NCBI RefSeq assembly: GCF_003116015.1
Contig: NZ_LGQZ01000028.1
Coordinates: 38,459-102,458, forward strand
From: Azospirillum sp. TSO22-1
Lineage (GTDB): Bacteria; Pseudomonadota; Alphaproteobacteria; Azospirillales; Azospirillaceae
DNA: 64,000 bases
Direction: 5' to 3'
The notes below the pieces were generated by a model. That model had not been told where the DNA came from. It made no database searches and saw only the letters and a list, made by a program, of their open reading frames with translations. Position 1 is the stretch's first letter. Each line of letters starts with the position of its first letter. Of this stretch, positions 1 to 7,768 are shown one piece after another. Made by a program: the position numbers and the translations under genes.

Positions 1-181
1 CCACGGCGTCGGGATCGCGGTCGATGCCCCAGACGCGGCAATCGGCCGCACCCAGGATGGCGCGGCTGTAGCCGCCGGCGCCGAAGGTGCCGTCCACGTA
101 GACGCCGCCGTCGCGCGGCATCAGGGCCTCGACCACCTCGGCCAGCAGGACCGGGGTGTGCAGGGGAGTGGTCGGGGTCAT
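1..181 (-). CDS. rsmH: 16S rRNA (cytosine(1402)-N4)-methyltransferase RsmH, N-terminal fragment
   Basis: This is the first 60 residues of RsmH (MraW), cut by the left edge of the window. The family methylates N4 of C1402 in 16S rRNA using S-adenosylmethionine. The visible start matches the family: [13 protein letters not shown] near residues 8-20, then the SAM-binding stretch [14 protein letters not shown] near residues 35-48 and GIDRDP near residues 55-60. Its ATG overlaps the mraZ stop codon (ATGA), so it is translationally coupled to mraZ, the usual first two genes of the division and cell-wall cluster, which continues to the left outside the window. Confidence 0.95.
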   Translation of the reverse strand, partial: MTPTTPLHTPVLLAEVVEALMPRDGGVYVDGTFGAGGYSRAILGAADCRVWGIDRDPDAV

Positions 182-675
182 GCGCCCTCCCCTCCCCGTG
201 CGGCGGCGGCGCGGGATGCCTTGGCGACGATCTGGCTGAGCGAGATGTCCTTGCGCACCACTTGGTCGCGCAGCGCGTTCTCGTGCGCCTGCAAGGCCTT
301 CGGCTCCCACACCTGGAAGGTCTTGCGGCGGCCGATGAAGGAGGCTTCCTCGGTGATGCCGGCGAATTCGGCCAGCGCGGGCGGCAGGGAGATGCGGCCC
401 TCGTTGTCCATGGAGACGGGGATCAGCTTGCCGAAGATGAACGTCTCGATCATCTCGCGCTCGTCGGAGTCGAGGTCGGGGGACTCCAGGCTGTCGGAGA
501 GGATGTCGAGATAGTCCTGGTCGGCGCCTTCCAGGCACTGATGGTTCAGCGACGGCCAGAGATAGACCGTTCCCGGCGCAGACGTCTTGGCAAGGGACTG
601 GCGGAACTGCGCCGGAATCGAGACGCGTCCCTTCCTGTCGACCTTGTTGACGTATGTGGACAGGAATACGGCCAT
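178..675 (-). CDS. mraZ: Transcriptional regulator MraZ
   Basis: MraZ is a DNA-binding protein of the SpoVT/AbrB fold that represses the division and cell-wall cluster it heads. The 165-residue product has the two characteristic half motifs, [10 protein letters not shown] at residues 12-21 and [10 protein letters not shown] at residues 89-98. The longer reading frame starting at 768 is rejected because the upstream residues are not MraZ-like and the ATG at 675 gives the normal MAVFLSTY start. It overlaps rsmH by four bases (ATGA). Upstream lies a set of TGGG repeats that probably form its own operator. The C-terminal tail after about residue 150 is Ala-rich, as in other high-GC alphaproteobacteria. 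Confidence 0.96.
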   Translation of the reverse strand: MAVFLSTYVNKVDRKGRVSIPAQFRQSLAKTSAPGTVYLWPSLNHQCLEGADQDYLDILSDSLESPDLDSDEREMIETFIFGKLIPVSMDNEGRISLPPALAEFAGITEEASFIGRRKTFQVWEPKALQAHENALRDQVVRKDISLSQIVAKASRAAAARGGEGA

Positions 676-790
676 AGGCCCCTTGGTCTCCCCCGAAAAC
701 CCGTCGCGGCACCACCGCCGCGACCTATGACCCGAAAGCCCCCACCGCGCCCAAAGACGTACCCACACTGGGTAGGGTTACCCTATTCTC

Positions 791-830
791 TGGGCGTCTA
801 TGGGATAGCATGGGACGGTATGGGCGTCAA
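791..830 (+). promoter_or_regulatory. Probable MraZ operator: four TGGG repeats at 10-base spacing
   Basis: Four consecutive 10-base units begin with TGGG at 791, 801, 811 and 821. MraZ of E. coli is known to bind TGGGN repeats separated by five bases upstream of mraZ, which is the same 10-base period. Here the TGGG strand is the strand opposite to mraZ coding. A further pair of TGGG units with the same spacing is at 1086 and 1096. Confidence 0.7.
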
Positions 831-946
831 CGGGGCCTCTAGTAATCGGCCGGGGGTGTCAAGAGTTTTCGCCGGGTGTGTTGCTTCTCGGCAAATAGGT
901 AAATGGCATTTTAGAATTCTCGCAACATTCCAGCAGTTTATCGGGC

Positions 947-965
947 TGTGGATAACTTATCCACA
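947..965. promoter_or_regulatory. Two inverted consensus DnaA boxes
   Basis: The 19-base palindrome TGTGGATAACTTATCCACA contains two perfect copies of the consensus DnaA box TTATCCACA in opposite orientation, separated by one base. It sits beside an AT-richer patch in otherwise very GC-rich DNA. Weaker matches lie at 1113-1121, 1125-1133 and 1137-1145. Confidence 0.65.
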
Positions 966-1112
966 GATGGTTCCGCGAATGTTCCCGGAACGCTGCGTTG
1001 CCGGACCATGAAATAACATTGCGTGCGTGCGAATCGTATCCCCCGAATGGCCTACCTGCGATGGGCAATCGGCACGGGTCGGGCATGGGATGGCATGGGA
1101 ATGCGCCCCAAG

Positions 1113-1145
1113 ATATCCACCGCCTGTGGAAAGATGTGGGGATAA
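1113..1145. promoter_or_regulatory. Weaker DnaA-box-like sites next to the rnpB 3' end
   Basis: Three near matches to the DnaA box lie in 33 bases: ATATCCACC, TGTGGAAAG (reverse) and TGGGGATAA (reverse, eight of nine bases). They extend the cluster that begins with the perfect inverted pair at 947-965. Function is inferred only. Confidence 0.4.
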
Positions 1146-1567
<422 letters not shown>

Positions 1568-1659
1568 CCTATTTATAGGGACGACTCGCCGGATGCAACG
1601 GTGGTGGGGGATTTTCCCAGATCGACGTTGGCGTGGAGCAGGGCGAGGGGCTGTGCGTA

Positions 1660-1780
1660 CCCCCACCCTGACCCTCCCCCGCTGGGCGGAGGAGGGAACT
1701 CCGCCGCGAACCCTAAAACCCCTCCCCTGCCCAGCGGGGGAGGGAGGGGACCCACGCGTCAGCGTGGGGAGGGTGGGGGC
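1660..1780. repeat. GC-rich intergenic inverted repeat, family A copy 1
   Basis: This block is built from CCCCCACCCT/AGGGTGGGGG outer arms with CCTCCC and GGGAGG inner arms that can fold into a long stem. Related copies lie at about 18469-18592, 44431-44577 and 46360-46458, always between genes. It follows the upstream end of rnpB. Confidence 0.8.
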
Positions 1781-1821
1781 TCGTGGCCCGGAGCGCCCGA
1801 GTGCGTCATCTCGCGAAGCCG

Positions 1822-2019
1822 CTACCATTGGGTGCGGATGTCCCGCACGTGGTCGGCGATGGCGTTGGACAGATAGCCCACCGATTTCTGATCCTCGCCG
1901 GACAGCGTCTCGCTCACGATCAGCAGCGCCGCGGCGGCGCCCTCGGCAAGCCGGATCGGCTCCTCAAGATCGAAGATGGCTTTCGGCTCCGAGGCCTGTG
2001 CGGACGCGCACGTGGGCAT
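1822..2019 (-). CDS. Small conserved-looking hypothetical protein, 65 aa
   Basis: I do not recognise this protein. The ATG at 2019 has a good ribosome-binding site (TAGGAGAG, about seven bases upstream), better than an upstream ATG at 2070 that lies inside a palindrome. The product is acidic and helical, with AEGAAAALLIVSETL in the centre and HVRDIRTQW at the end; no signal peptide or metal motif is visible. It is divergent from the XRE regulator at 2096 and shares the palindromic intergenic region at 2051-2071, so the two are probably co-regulated. Confidence 0.6.
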   Translation of the reverse strand: MPTCASAQASEPKAIFDLEEPIRLAEGAAAALLIVSETLSGEDQKSVGYLSNAIADHVRDIRTQW

Positions 2020-2050
2020 CGCGCGCTCTCCTATGGTGAGGGGCGGCTGA

Positions 2051-2071
2051 GATGATAGACTATCTATCATC
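2051..2071. promoter_or_regulatory. Perfect 9-base inverted repeat, probable operator of the XRE regulator
   Basis: GATGATAGA and TCTATCATC are exact reverse complements separated by CTA. The dyad lies between the divergent genes at 2019 (minus) and 2096 (plus), 25 bases ahead of the regulator start. This is the place and form expected of an autoregulatory site for the helix-turn-helix protein encoded next to it. Confidence 0.65.
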
Positions 2072-2095
2072 TCGAAGTGCGGAAATCAAGAATAA

Positions 2096-2395
2096 ATGGC
2101 AAGTGATAGAAAACCTATAGGCGGTGCCCAGATCCGTGGGGCCAGAGCGCTGTTGGACATCAGGGCGGAGCAGCTCGCCGAGATGTCGCAGCTCGGCGTT
2201 GCCACCATCTGGCGCGCGGAAAAGGGGCAGGGTGTGCCGCCCATCACCAAAGCCAATCTGCAGGCCATCCGACGTGCGCTGGAAGACGCCGGCATCGAGT
2301 TCATCGACGAAAATGGCCACGGGCCGGGCGTGCGGTTCCGTGACCGGTTGCCGCCGGACGCGCCAGAGGCATCCCATAATGAGGCATCCCCATAA
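2096..2395 (+). CDS. Small XRE-family helix-turn-helix regulator
   Basis: The 99-residue product has a single helix-turn-helix domain at about residues 11-70: IRGARALLDIRAEQLAEMSQ then GVATIWRAEKG, followed by a TKANLQAIRRALEDAGIEFI tail. This pattern, ending in GPGVRFRD, is common in small alphaproteobacterial XRE proteins often found near mobile or stress genes. No effector domain is present, so it is a stand-alone DNA-binding protein. A perfect inverted repeat at 2051-2071 just upstream is its likely operator and also faces the divergent 65-residue gene. Its targets beyond this are unknown. Confidence 0.85.
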   Translation: MASDRKPIGGAQIRGARALLDIRAEQLAEMSQLGVATIWRAEKGQGVPPITKANLQAIRRALEDAGIEFIDENGHGPGVRFRDRLPPDAPEASHNEASP

Positions 2396-2397
2396 TA

Positions 2398-2491
2398 TTG
2401 ACCGTCATCCCCGCGAAGGCGGGGATCCATAACTCCCAAAGCGTGCGGTTATGGAACGTATGGATCCCCGCCTTCGCGGGGATGACGGTCA
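2398..2491. repeat. Intergenic inverted repeat, family B copy 1
   Basis: Arms of the type GTCATCCCCGCGAAGGCGGG with GATCCA flank a central spacer and are followed by the reverse complement. Copies recur at 27664-27755 and 39907-40020. Repeats of this sequence are widespread in proteobacterial intergenic regions. It sits after the XRE gene, where the transcript can form a long hairpin. Confidence 0.9.
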
Positions 2492-2556
2492 AAAAGTGCA
2501 GATGGTGGTGAACAGGTGCCTGAGCCAGCGCCTTAGCGGGAATAACGGCCAGTCGC

Positions 2557-3240
2557 CTACCGCCCCGTAACCCTTACCAGCGTCCGCAACCGCCGCACCG
2601 TCTCGTCGTCCGCCATGCCGGTCATCCGCTCCGGCGCGAAATGGCGCTGGAACGACAAGAGCGCGCGCGGGGCGGCGGCATCGTACCCATAGCGTCCCAG
2701 CAACTCCGCCACCTCGTCGTCGCTGAACGGCCCCCCGTCCGCCTGGGACGGCATGGGCCACAGCCCGACGCCGGCCCGCGCCAGCCGGGGCCAGTCGAAC
2801 AGCTCGCCAGGGTCCTCCTTGCGGGCCGGGGCGATGTCGCTGTGGCCGAGCACGTCCTCGGCGCGGATCCCATGGCGTCCCATCACGGCCACGCACAACG
2901 CTTCCACCGCGTCCATCTGCGCGGCCGGAAAGGGGCGGTAGCCGAACTCGTGGCCGGGGTTGACGATCTCGATGCCGATGGAGCGGCCGTTGACGTCGCC
3001 CAGGCCCCGCCACGAACTCACTCCGGCGTGCCAGGCGCGGCGGTCCTCGGGGACGTGGGCGTAGACGGTGCCATCCTCGTCCACGGTGTAGTGGGCGCTG
3101 ACCTGGGCGGCCGGGTCGCACAGCCGCGACAGCGCGTGGGCCGCCGTCGGCATGCCGGTGTAATGGAGGATCAGCAGCTCGGCGCGCGCGCCGTCCGGCC
3201 GCGGCCCGTGGTTGGGGGAGGGGAGGTCGATCAGGCGCAC
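2557..3240 (-). CDS. N-acetylmuramoyl-L-alanine amidase (AmpD/AmiD family)
   Basis: The family cleaves the bond between N-acetylmuramic acid and the L-alanine of the peptide in cell-wall fragments, using zinc. Amidase_2 domain at about residues 1-150: LHYTGMP gives the first zinc histidine (H26), GIEIVNPG carries the catalytic Glu (E91), and GHSDIAPARKEDPG supplies H133 and D143. Residues about 165-220 resemble a peptidoglycan-binding repeat, as in AmiD. No signal peptide is seen, which suggests cytoplasmic recycling of muropeptides. The GTG start at 3240 is chosen for its strong AGGAGGGG site, which overlaps the end of the upstream EamA gene; the two form an operon. Confidence 0.9.
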   Translation of the reverse strand: MRLIDLPSPNHGPRPDGARAELLILHYTGMPTAAHALSRLCDPAAQVSAHYTVDEDGTVYAHVPEDRRAWHAGVSSWRGLGDVNGRSIGIEIVNPGHEFGYRPFPAAQMDAVEALCVAVMGRHGIRAEDVLGHSDIAPARKEDPGELFDWPRLARAGVGLWPMPSQADGGPFSDDEVAELLGRYGYDAAAPRALLSFQRHFAPERMTGMADDETVRRLRTLVRVTGR

Positions 3241-3251
3241 GGCAACCCCTC

Positions 3252-4133
3252 CTAGGTCAGGTTCGTCACCTTGTCGTTCACCACCACGCGCGGCCGGCGC
3301 AGCACGATGATGCCGACGCCGCCCACCGTCATCAGGCCGCCGACCGCCAGCGTCCAGGTCACCGGCTCGCCCAGCAGCACCACGCCGGACAGCACGCCGA
3401 ACAGCGGGATCAACAGCATGAACGGCACCGCCTGGTTGACGTCGTAGCGCCGCATCAGCCGGTACCACAGCCCGTACGCCACGATGGTTGCCAGCACCGC
3501 TATATAAAGAAGGGCGCCCCAGCCGGCCCAGGTCGCGTTCCGCACCGCCTCCCACTGGCCGCGCTCGAACAGCGCGGAGAGGACCAGCAGCTGCGGGGCG
3601 GCGAACAGCCCCATCCAGGCGTTCAGCGCGAAGCCGTCGATGTTGCCCAGCCGCTTGATCTGCACGTTGGCGGCGGCGAAGGCGAAGCTCGCCGCCACCA
3701 CAAGGCCGAGCGCCCCCAGGCTGTCGCCCAGCCGCGGCTCGCCGGCGATCAGCATCACCCCGGCGAAGGCCACCAGCATGCCGGCCGCCCGCTTCCAGCC
3801 GAGCCGGTCCTTAAAGACGATGGCCGCCAGCAGCGAGGCGAACGGCACCTGCAGCTGCGCCACCACCGAGGCGGTGGCCGCGTCGATGCCCTTGATGCCG
3901 TTGAACATCATCGGGAAATGCACGGTGCCGAGGATGGTCGACAGCGCCAGCACGCCCAGCAGCTTGCCGCGCGGCATCCGCACGAAGGGCAGCAGCAGCC
4001 CGGCCACGATGATGAATCGCATGCCCATCAGGAACAGCGGCGGGAACTCCAGCAACGCGACCTTGGCGACACCGAAGTTGATGCCCCACAGCGCCACCAC
4101 CAGCATCGCCACGCCGAGGTCGAGCGGACTCAT
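3252..4133 (-). CDS. EamA/DMT-family transporter
   Basis: A 293-residue inner-membrane protein with about ten hydrophobic segments arranged as two EamA repeats, the form of the drug/metabolite transporter superfamily. Each half has the usual features: ALWGINFGVAKVAL near the start and LLGEPVTWTLAVGGLMTVGG near the end. Substrate cannot be told; relatives export amino acids, purines or other metabolites. Start at 4133 (MSPLDLGV) is chosen because the first membrane helix follows at once. It ends 11 bases ahead of the amidase gene, whose ribosome-binding site overlaps this stop codon. Confidence 0.88.
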   Translation of the reverse strand: MSPLDLGVAMLVVALWGINFGVAKVALLEFPPLFLMGMRFIIVAGLLLPFVRMPRGKLLGVLALSTILGTVHFPMMFNGIKGIDAATASVVAQLQVPFASLLAAIVFKDRLGWKRAAGMLVAFAGVMLIAGEPRLGDSLGALGLVVAASFAFAAANVQIKRLGNIDGFALNAWMGLFAAPQLLVLSALFERGQWEAVRNATWAGWGALLYIAVLATIVAYGLWYRLMRRYDVNQAVPFMLLIPLFGVLSGVVLLGEPVTWTLAVGGLMTVGGVGIIVLRRPRVVVNDKVTNLT

Positions 4134-4155
4134 GACGGGCACGCTTGTCGGGTAA

Positions 4156-4244
4156 CGTGAGTCACCACGAAGGCACGAAGACACGAAGGTGGGAAACACG
4201 CGCCTGCCGTCTTCGTGTCTTCGTGCCTTCGTGGTGAAAAACGT
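4156..4244. repeat. Intergenic inverted repeat, family C
   Basis: ACCACGAAGGCACGAAGACA and its reverse complement TGTCTTCGTGCCTTCGTGGT flank a short spacer, giving a stem of about 28 bases. It lies between the ABC-F gene and the EamA gene, both leftward. Similar sequences occur in many unrelated bacteria. Only one copy is in the window. Confidence 0.88.
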
Positions 4245-4275
4245 GATCGGCGCTCAAAGCCGTTCCGTTCCCCCC

Positions 4276-6105
4276 TCATCCCCGGCCGCCTTCCAGTTCC
4301 TCGCGCAGCGCCTCCAGCTCCAGCCAGCGGTCCTCGGCCGTCGCCAGCTCGGTCTGCCTGGTGTGCAGCGCGTCCGAGGTCTTCTGGAATTTCGCCGGGT
4401 CTCGGGTGAACAGGTCCGGGTCGGCCATCGCCGCCTCCAGCTTGGCGATCTCCGCGCCCAGCTTGTCCATGCGGCCGGGCAGCTCGTCCAGCTCGCGCTG
4501 GTCCTTGTAGCTCAGCTTGCCGCGCGGCTTGGGTGCGGCCGGCGTCGTCTCGGCCGGCTTCGGCTTCGCCGCGGCGGGGGCCGCCTTCGCGGCCGGTTGG
4601 CGCTGCACCAGATAGTCGGAGTAGCCGCCGGCGTACTCGACCACCGAGCCGTCGCCCTCCAGCGCGATGGTGCTGGTGACCAGCCGGTCGAGGAAGTCGC
4701 GGTCGTGGCTGACCAGCAGCAGCGTGCCCTGGTAGTCGCCCAGCACGTCCTCCAGCAGGTCCAGCGTGTCCATGTCGAGGTCGTTGGTCGGCTCGTCGAG
4801 GATCATCATGTTGGACGGCCGGGCGAACAGCCGGGCCAGCAGCAGCCGGTTGCGCTCGCCGCCGGACAGGCTCTTGACCGGGCTGTCGAGCTGGCGCGTG
4901 TCGAACAGGAAGTCCTTCATATAGCCGGCGACGTGGCGCGGCTGGCCGTTCACCATGACCTTGTCGCCGCCGAACGGGCAGAGCACGTGGCGGATCGTCT
5001 CCTCCGGGTCCAGCCCCTCGCGGCGCTGGTCGAAATAGGCGGTCTCCAGGTTGGTGCCGAGCTTCACCGTGCCGCCGTCCGGCTCCAGCTGGCCGGTCAG
5101 GATCTTCAGCAGCGTCGACTTGCCGGCGCCGTTCGGGCCGATGACGCCGACCCGGTCGCCGCGCAGGATGCGGGTGGAGAAGTCCTTCACCACCACCTTG
5201 GGTCCCTCGGACGTCTCGAACGCCTTGGCGACGTGCTCCGCCTCGATGACCATGCGGCCGCCACGCTCGGCCTCGGCGATGGCGAGCTTGGCCTGCTGGC
5301 CGCCCTTGATGCGCTCGGCGCGGTCGGTGCGCAGCTGCATCAGCGCGCGCACGCGGCCCATGTTGCGGGTGCGGCGGGCCGAGATGCCTTCGCGCAGCCA
5401 CTTCATCTCGGTGACGATCTTGCGGTCGAGCTTGTGGGCGGCGGCCTCGTCGGCCTCGAACACCTCGGCCTGCCACTCCTCGAACTGGGCGAAGCCCTTC
5501 TCCGAGAGGCGGATGCCGCCGCGGTCCAACCACAGCGTGCGCTTCGACAGGTGGGAGAGGAAGGCGCGGTCGTGGCTGATCAGCAGCAACCCGCCGCGGA
5601 ACGCCTGCAACTCCTCCTCCAGCCACTCGATGGTGGGCAGGTCGAGGTGGTTGGTCGGCTCGTCCAGCAGCATCACGTCCGGCTCGCCGACCAGCGTGCG
5701 GCCCAACGCCGCGCGGCGCGCCTCGCCGCCCGACAGCGTGGCGGGGTCGAGGTGCCCGGCCAGCTGCACGTGGTCGAGGACGGCGTCGACGCGGTGCGCC
5801 TCGTCCTGCTCGGGCGTCGGCAGGCCGGCGGCCACGTAGTCGTGCACGCTGGCGAAGCCGGTGAAGTCCGGCTCCTGCGGCAGGTAGGCGACGCGCGAGC
5901 CCGGCTGCACGAACACGGTGCCGGCGTCGGCGTGCACCATGCCGGCCAGCACCTTCATCAGCGTCGACTTGCCGGAGCCGTTGCGGCCGACCAGGCACGC
6001 CTTGTCGCCGCGTCCGACGGCGAGATCGATGCCCTCGAACAGCGGGCGCCCGCCGAAGGTGACGGACACGCCCTGGAGCGCGACGATGGGAGCGGGAGGG
6101 GCCAT
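4276..6105 (-). CDS. uup: ABC-F family ATPase, Uup-like
   Basis: A soluble protein with two ATP-binding cassettes and no membrane domain. First cassette: GRNGSGKST, LSGGEARRAALGR, MLLDEPTNHLD. Second cassette: GPNGAGKST, LSGGERNRLLLAR, MILDEPTNDLD. The last 90 residues, from LSYKDQRELDELP, form a charged coiled coil like the C-terminal domain of Uup, preceded by an Ala/Lys/Pro-rich linker. ABC-F proteins act on ribosomes or on DNA-related processes; Uup has been linked to transposon excision and ribosome assembly. 609 residues, close to E. coli Uup (about 635). Start at 6105 (MAPPAP) fits the family; the longer frame to 6207 is rejected. Confidence 0.93.
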   Translation of the reverse strand: MAPPAPIVALQGVSVTFGGRPLFEGIDLAVGRGDKACLVGRNGSGKSTLMKVLAGMVHADAGTVFVQPGSRVAYLPQEPDFTGFASVHDYVAAGLPTPEQDEAHRVDAVLDHVQLAGHLDPATLSGGEARRAALGRTLVGEPDVMLLDEPTNHLDLPTIEWLEEELQAFRGGLLLISHDRAFLSHLSKRTLWLDRGGIRLSEKGFAQFEEWQAEVFEADEAAAHKLDRKIVTEMKWLREGISARRTRNMGRVRALMQLRTDRAERIKGGQQAKLAIAEAERGGRMVIEAEHVAKAFETSEGPKVVVKDFSTRILRGDRVGVIGPNGAGKSTLLKILTGQLEPDGGTVKLGTNLETAYFDQRREGLDPEETIRHVLCPFGGDKVMVNGQPRHVAGYMKDFLFDTRQLDSPVKSLSGGERNRLLLARLFARPSNMMILDEPTNDLDMDTLDLLEDVLGDYQGTLLLVSHDRDFLDRLVTSTIALEGDGSVVEYAGGYSDYLVQRQPAAKAAPAAAKPKPAETTPAAPKPRGKLSYKDQRELDELPGRMDKLGAEIAKLEAAMADPDLFTRDPAKFQKTSDALHTRQTELATAEDRWLELEALREELEGGRG

Positions 6106-6128
6106 GATGGACGGATCACACACAGAAC

Positions 6129-6161
6129 GGGCGGGGAGGGATGTGTATACCCTCCCCGCCC
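6129..6161 (-). terminator. Perfect 12-base hairpin between protease and ABC-F genes
   Basis: GGGCGGGGAGGG and CCCTCCCCGCCC flank a nine-base loop. It follows the end of the leftward protease gene and precedes the ABC-F start, so it may attenuate read-through. There is no T run. Next to it, at about 6180-6240, four imperfect tandem units of the GCAGAGTCACAT type occur, of unknown meaning. Confidence 0.5.
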
Positions 6162-6237
6162 GCGTCCGGCGACCCCCCAGAATCGCAGAGTCACATCGCA
6201 GAGTCACATTGCAGAACCGGTCACAGCGCAGAGCCGG

Positions 6238-7623
6238 TCAGAGGATTTCCTCAGCCGCCAGCCGCTTCTCGTAGACCAGCGACGACGCCGGGGGCAGCGG
6301 CTGGCGCAGCAGCGCCTCGACGTTGAGGATGCCGGCGCCGTACTCCGTGGTCGGCCAGTCCGGCAGGCGCCGGGCGCTCTGGCGGGCGCAGCTCCGGAAC
6401 GCCTCGACGGTCTGCCAGCCCTCGCGGTACAGCGAGTCCAGCGCGTCCGCGTGGAACGCCCGCCACAGCGCCGCCGCCCCGGCGATCATGGCCGTGGCGT
6501 AGGAGGTGCCGTCCCCGCCGCCGCCATAGCTGTAGGCCGGCTGCGTGCCGGACTTCACCGCGTCGGCGCGGAAGATCTCGTCGGCCGGCGCCGAGAGATC
6601 GACCTTCCGCCCGCGCGACCCGCCCTGCCAGGGGGTGTCGGCGCGGGTGGAGCCGCCGGCGGTGATGGCGCGGCTGAACTTGCCGGGATAGGTCACCTCG
6701 CTGGTGACGTTGCCCGCCGCGGCCACCAGGATGACGCCGGCCTCGTACGCGTCGTCCACCGCGGCGCCGAAACCCTCGGCCGGCACGCAGGGGTCGCCCA
6801 GGCTGACGCTGACGACGTGGCAGCCGGCGTCGGACACCGCATGCCGCATCGCCTGCGCGATCCTGGTGGGGTTGCCCGCGAAGTCGATCACCACCGTGTT
6901 GGTGATGCGGTAGGGGATCACCGTGACGCCCGGGGCCACCCCGTAGAACTGGTCGGCCTTGGAACGGCCGGACAGGACGCTCGACGTGCGCGTGCCGTGG
7001 CCGGGGAAGCCTTTGTAGCCCAGCGGGTCGATGGGCAGGGAGCCGGGTTCGCGGTAGTTGATTCCGCGGTCCCAGCGGATCCAGCTCTGCCCGGTGGCGA
7101 CGTCGCCGAACACCGGGTGCTGGGTGATGCCGGTGTCGATGTGGCCGACTTTCACGCCCTTCCACGCCAGCGCGTCCGGCGACGGACCGAGCAGGGTCCA
7201 CGCGGCGCGCGCGCGGATGGTGTCCAGGTACCATTGCTGGCTCGCCGTGACCGCCGCGGGCGCGGCCGGCGGGGGCGGCGCGTCGCGGGACTTCAGCGCC
7301 TCGCTGACGAGGGCGCCGTCGATGACCCGGGCGTTCTTCACCCCGGGGATGATTTTCAGCGCCTTGATCGCACCGGCCGGCGTGCCGCCCTGGAGCATCA
7401 TCAGCTTCTTGTAGGCGGCGCGCGCGAGCACGAGGTCCGCCCCCTTGTCCGTGCTCCGCAGCACCGTGAACAGGGATTGCCCCGGCCACGACAGCTGTGC
7501 CGCCACGGAGTGCTCCAGGTAAGTCATCCTGGAAAGGTCGTCCACCTGGACCAAGAGAAAGGACGGCGACTGGTTGCCATCGACGGTCACCGCGGTCGCT
7601 GGATCGGCTTTGATGTCGGCCAT
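6238..7623 (-). CDS. S8-family (subtilisin-like) serine peptidase
   Basis: The catalytic triad is visible: Asp in VGHIDTGI, His in GHGTRTSSV, Ser in GTSYATAMIAGAAALW, with the oxyanion Asn in VAAAGN. The N-terminal 130 residues form a separate region rich in hydrophobic and Pro residues (APPPPAAPAA at its end) that may be a propeptide or inhibitor-like domain. No signal peptide is seen, which is unusual for subtilases and suggests an intracellular or unconventional role. ATG at 7623 has a good GGGAGG site. 461 residues. The next gene upstream, 145 bases away and in the same direction, encodes a membrane protein; a functional link is only inferred. Confidence 0.9.
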   Translation of the reverse strand: MADIKADPATAVTVDGNQSPSFLLVQVDDLSRMTYLEHSVAAQLSWPGQSLFTVLRSTDKGADLVLARAAYKKLMMLQGGTPAGAIKALKIIPGVKNARVIDGALVSEALKSRDAPPPPAAPAAVTASQQWYLDTIRARAAWTLLGPSPDALAWKGVKVGHIDTGITQHPVFGDVATGQSWIRWDRGINYREPGSLPIDPLGYKGFPGHGTRTSSVLSGRSKADQFYGVAPGVTVIPYRITNTVVIDFAGNPTRIAQAMRHAVSDAGCHVVSVSLGDPCVPAEGFGAAVDDAYEAGVILVAAAGNVTSEVTYPGKFSRAITAGGSTRADTPWQGGSRGRKVDLSAPADEIFRADAVKSGTQPAYSYGGGGDGTSYATAMIAGAAALWRAFHADALDSLYREGWQTVEAFRSCARQSARRLPDWPTTEYGAGILNVEALLRQPLPPASSLVYEKRLAAEEIL

Positions 7624-7652
7624 GACTGTATCCTCCCTTGCTTTCCGGTCGT

Positions 7653-7668
7653 GAATACCCCGGTATTC
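7653..7668. promoter_or_regulatory. Inverted repeat upstream of the protease gene
   Basis: GAATACC and GGTATTC are separated by two bases, 30 bases upstream of the protease ATG. This could be an operator for the leftward protease gene. No regulator gene is adjacent. Confidence 0.4.
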
Positions 7669-7768
7669 ATTTCAAAGGGTTGGGATATCGATGGTATGGC
7701 CCGCAATCAGCACCTGACAAGTATTAGGCCCATCTCCTTTCGTACGGGAGGGAGGCGTGCCGCCGCCT

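Larger units (their letters stand above)
676..1145. other. 470-base regulatory gap between mraZ and rnpB
   Basis: No convincing coding region lies here; the open frames across it lack family signals. It holds the probable mraZ promoter and MraZ repeats (791-830 and 1086-1105), an AT-richer patch at about 885-960, and DnaA-box-like sites at 947-965 and 1113-1145. These are annotated separately. Confidence 0.7.

Noticed and set aside
947..965. Chromosomal origin call
   Set aside because: Two perfect boxes and a few weak ones beside mraZ are not enough; no dnaA, parAB, hemE or skew evidence is available in this window.
2398..2491. Possible CRISPR-like unit
   Set aside because: The copies are single inverted repeats kilobases apart with unequal spacers, not a regular direct-repeat array, and no cas genes are present.
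6180..6240. Tandem GCAGAGTCACAT-type units as an operator
   Set aside because: They lie at the end of the protease gene and upstream of the ABC-F start, vary in spacing and sequence, and give no regular helical phase.
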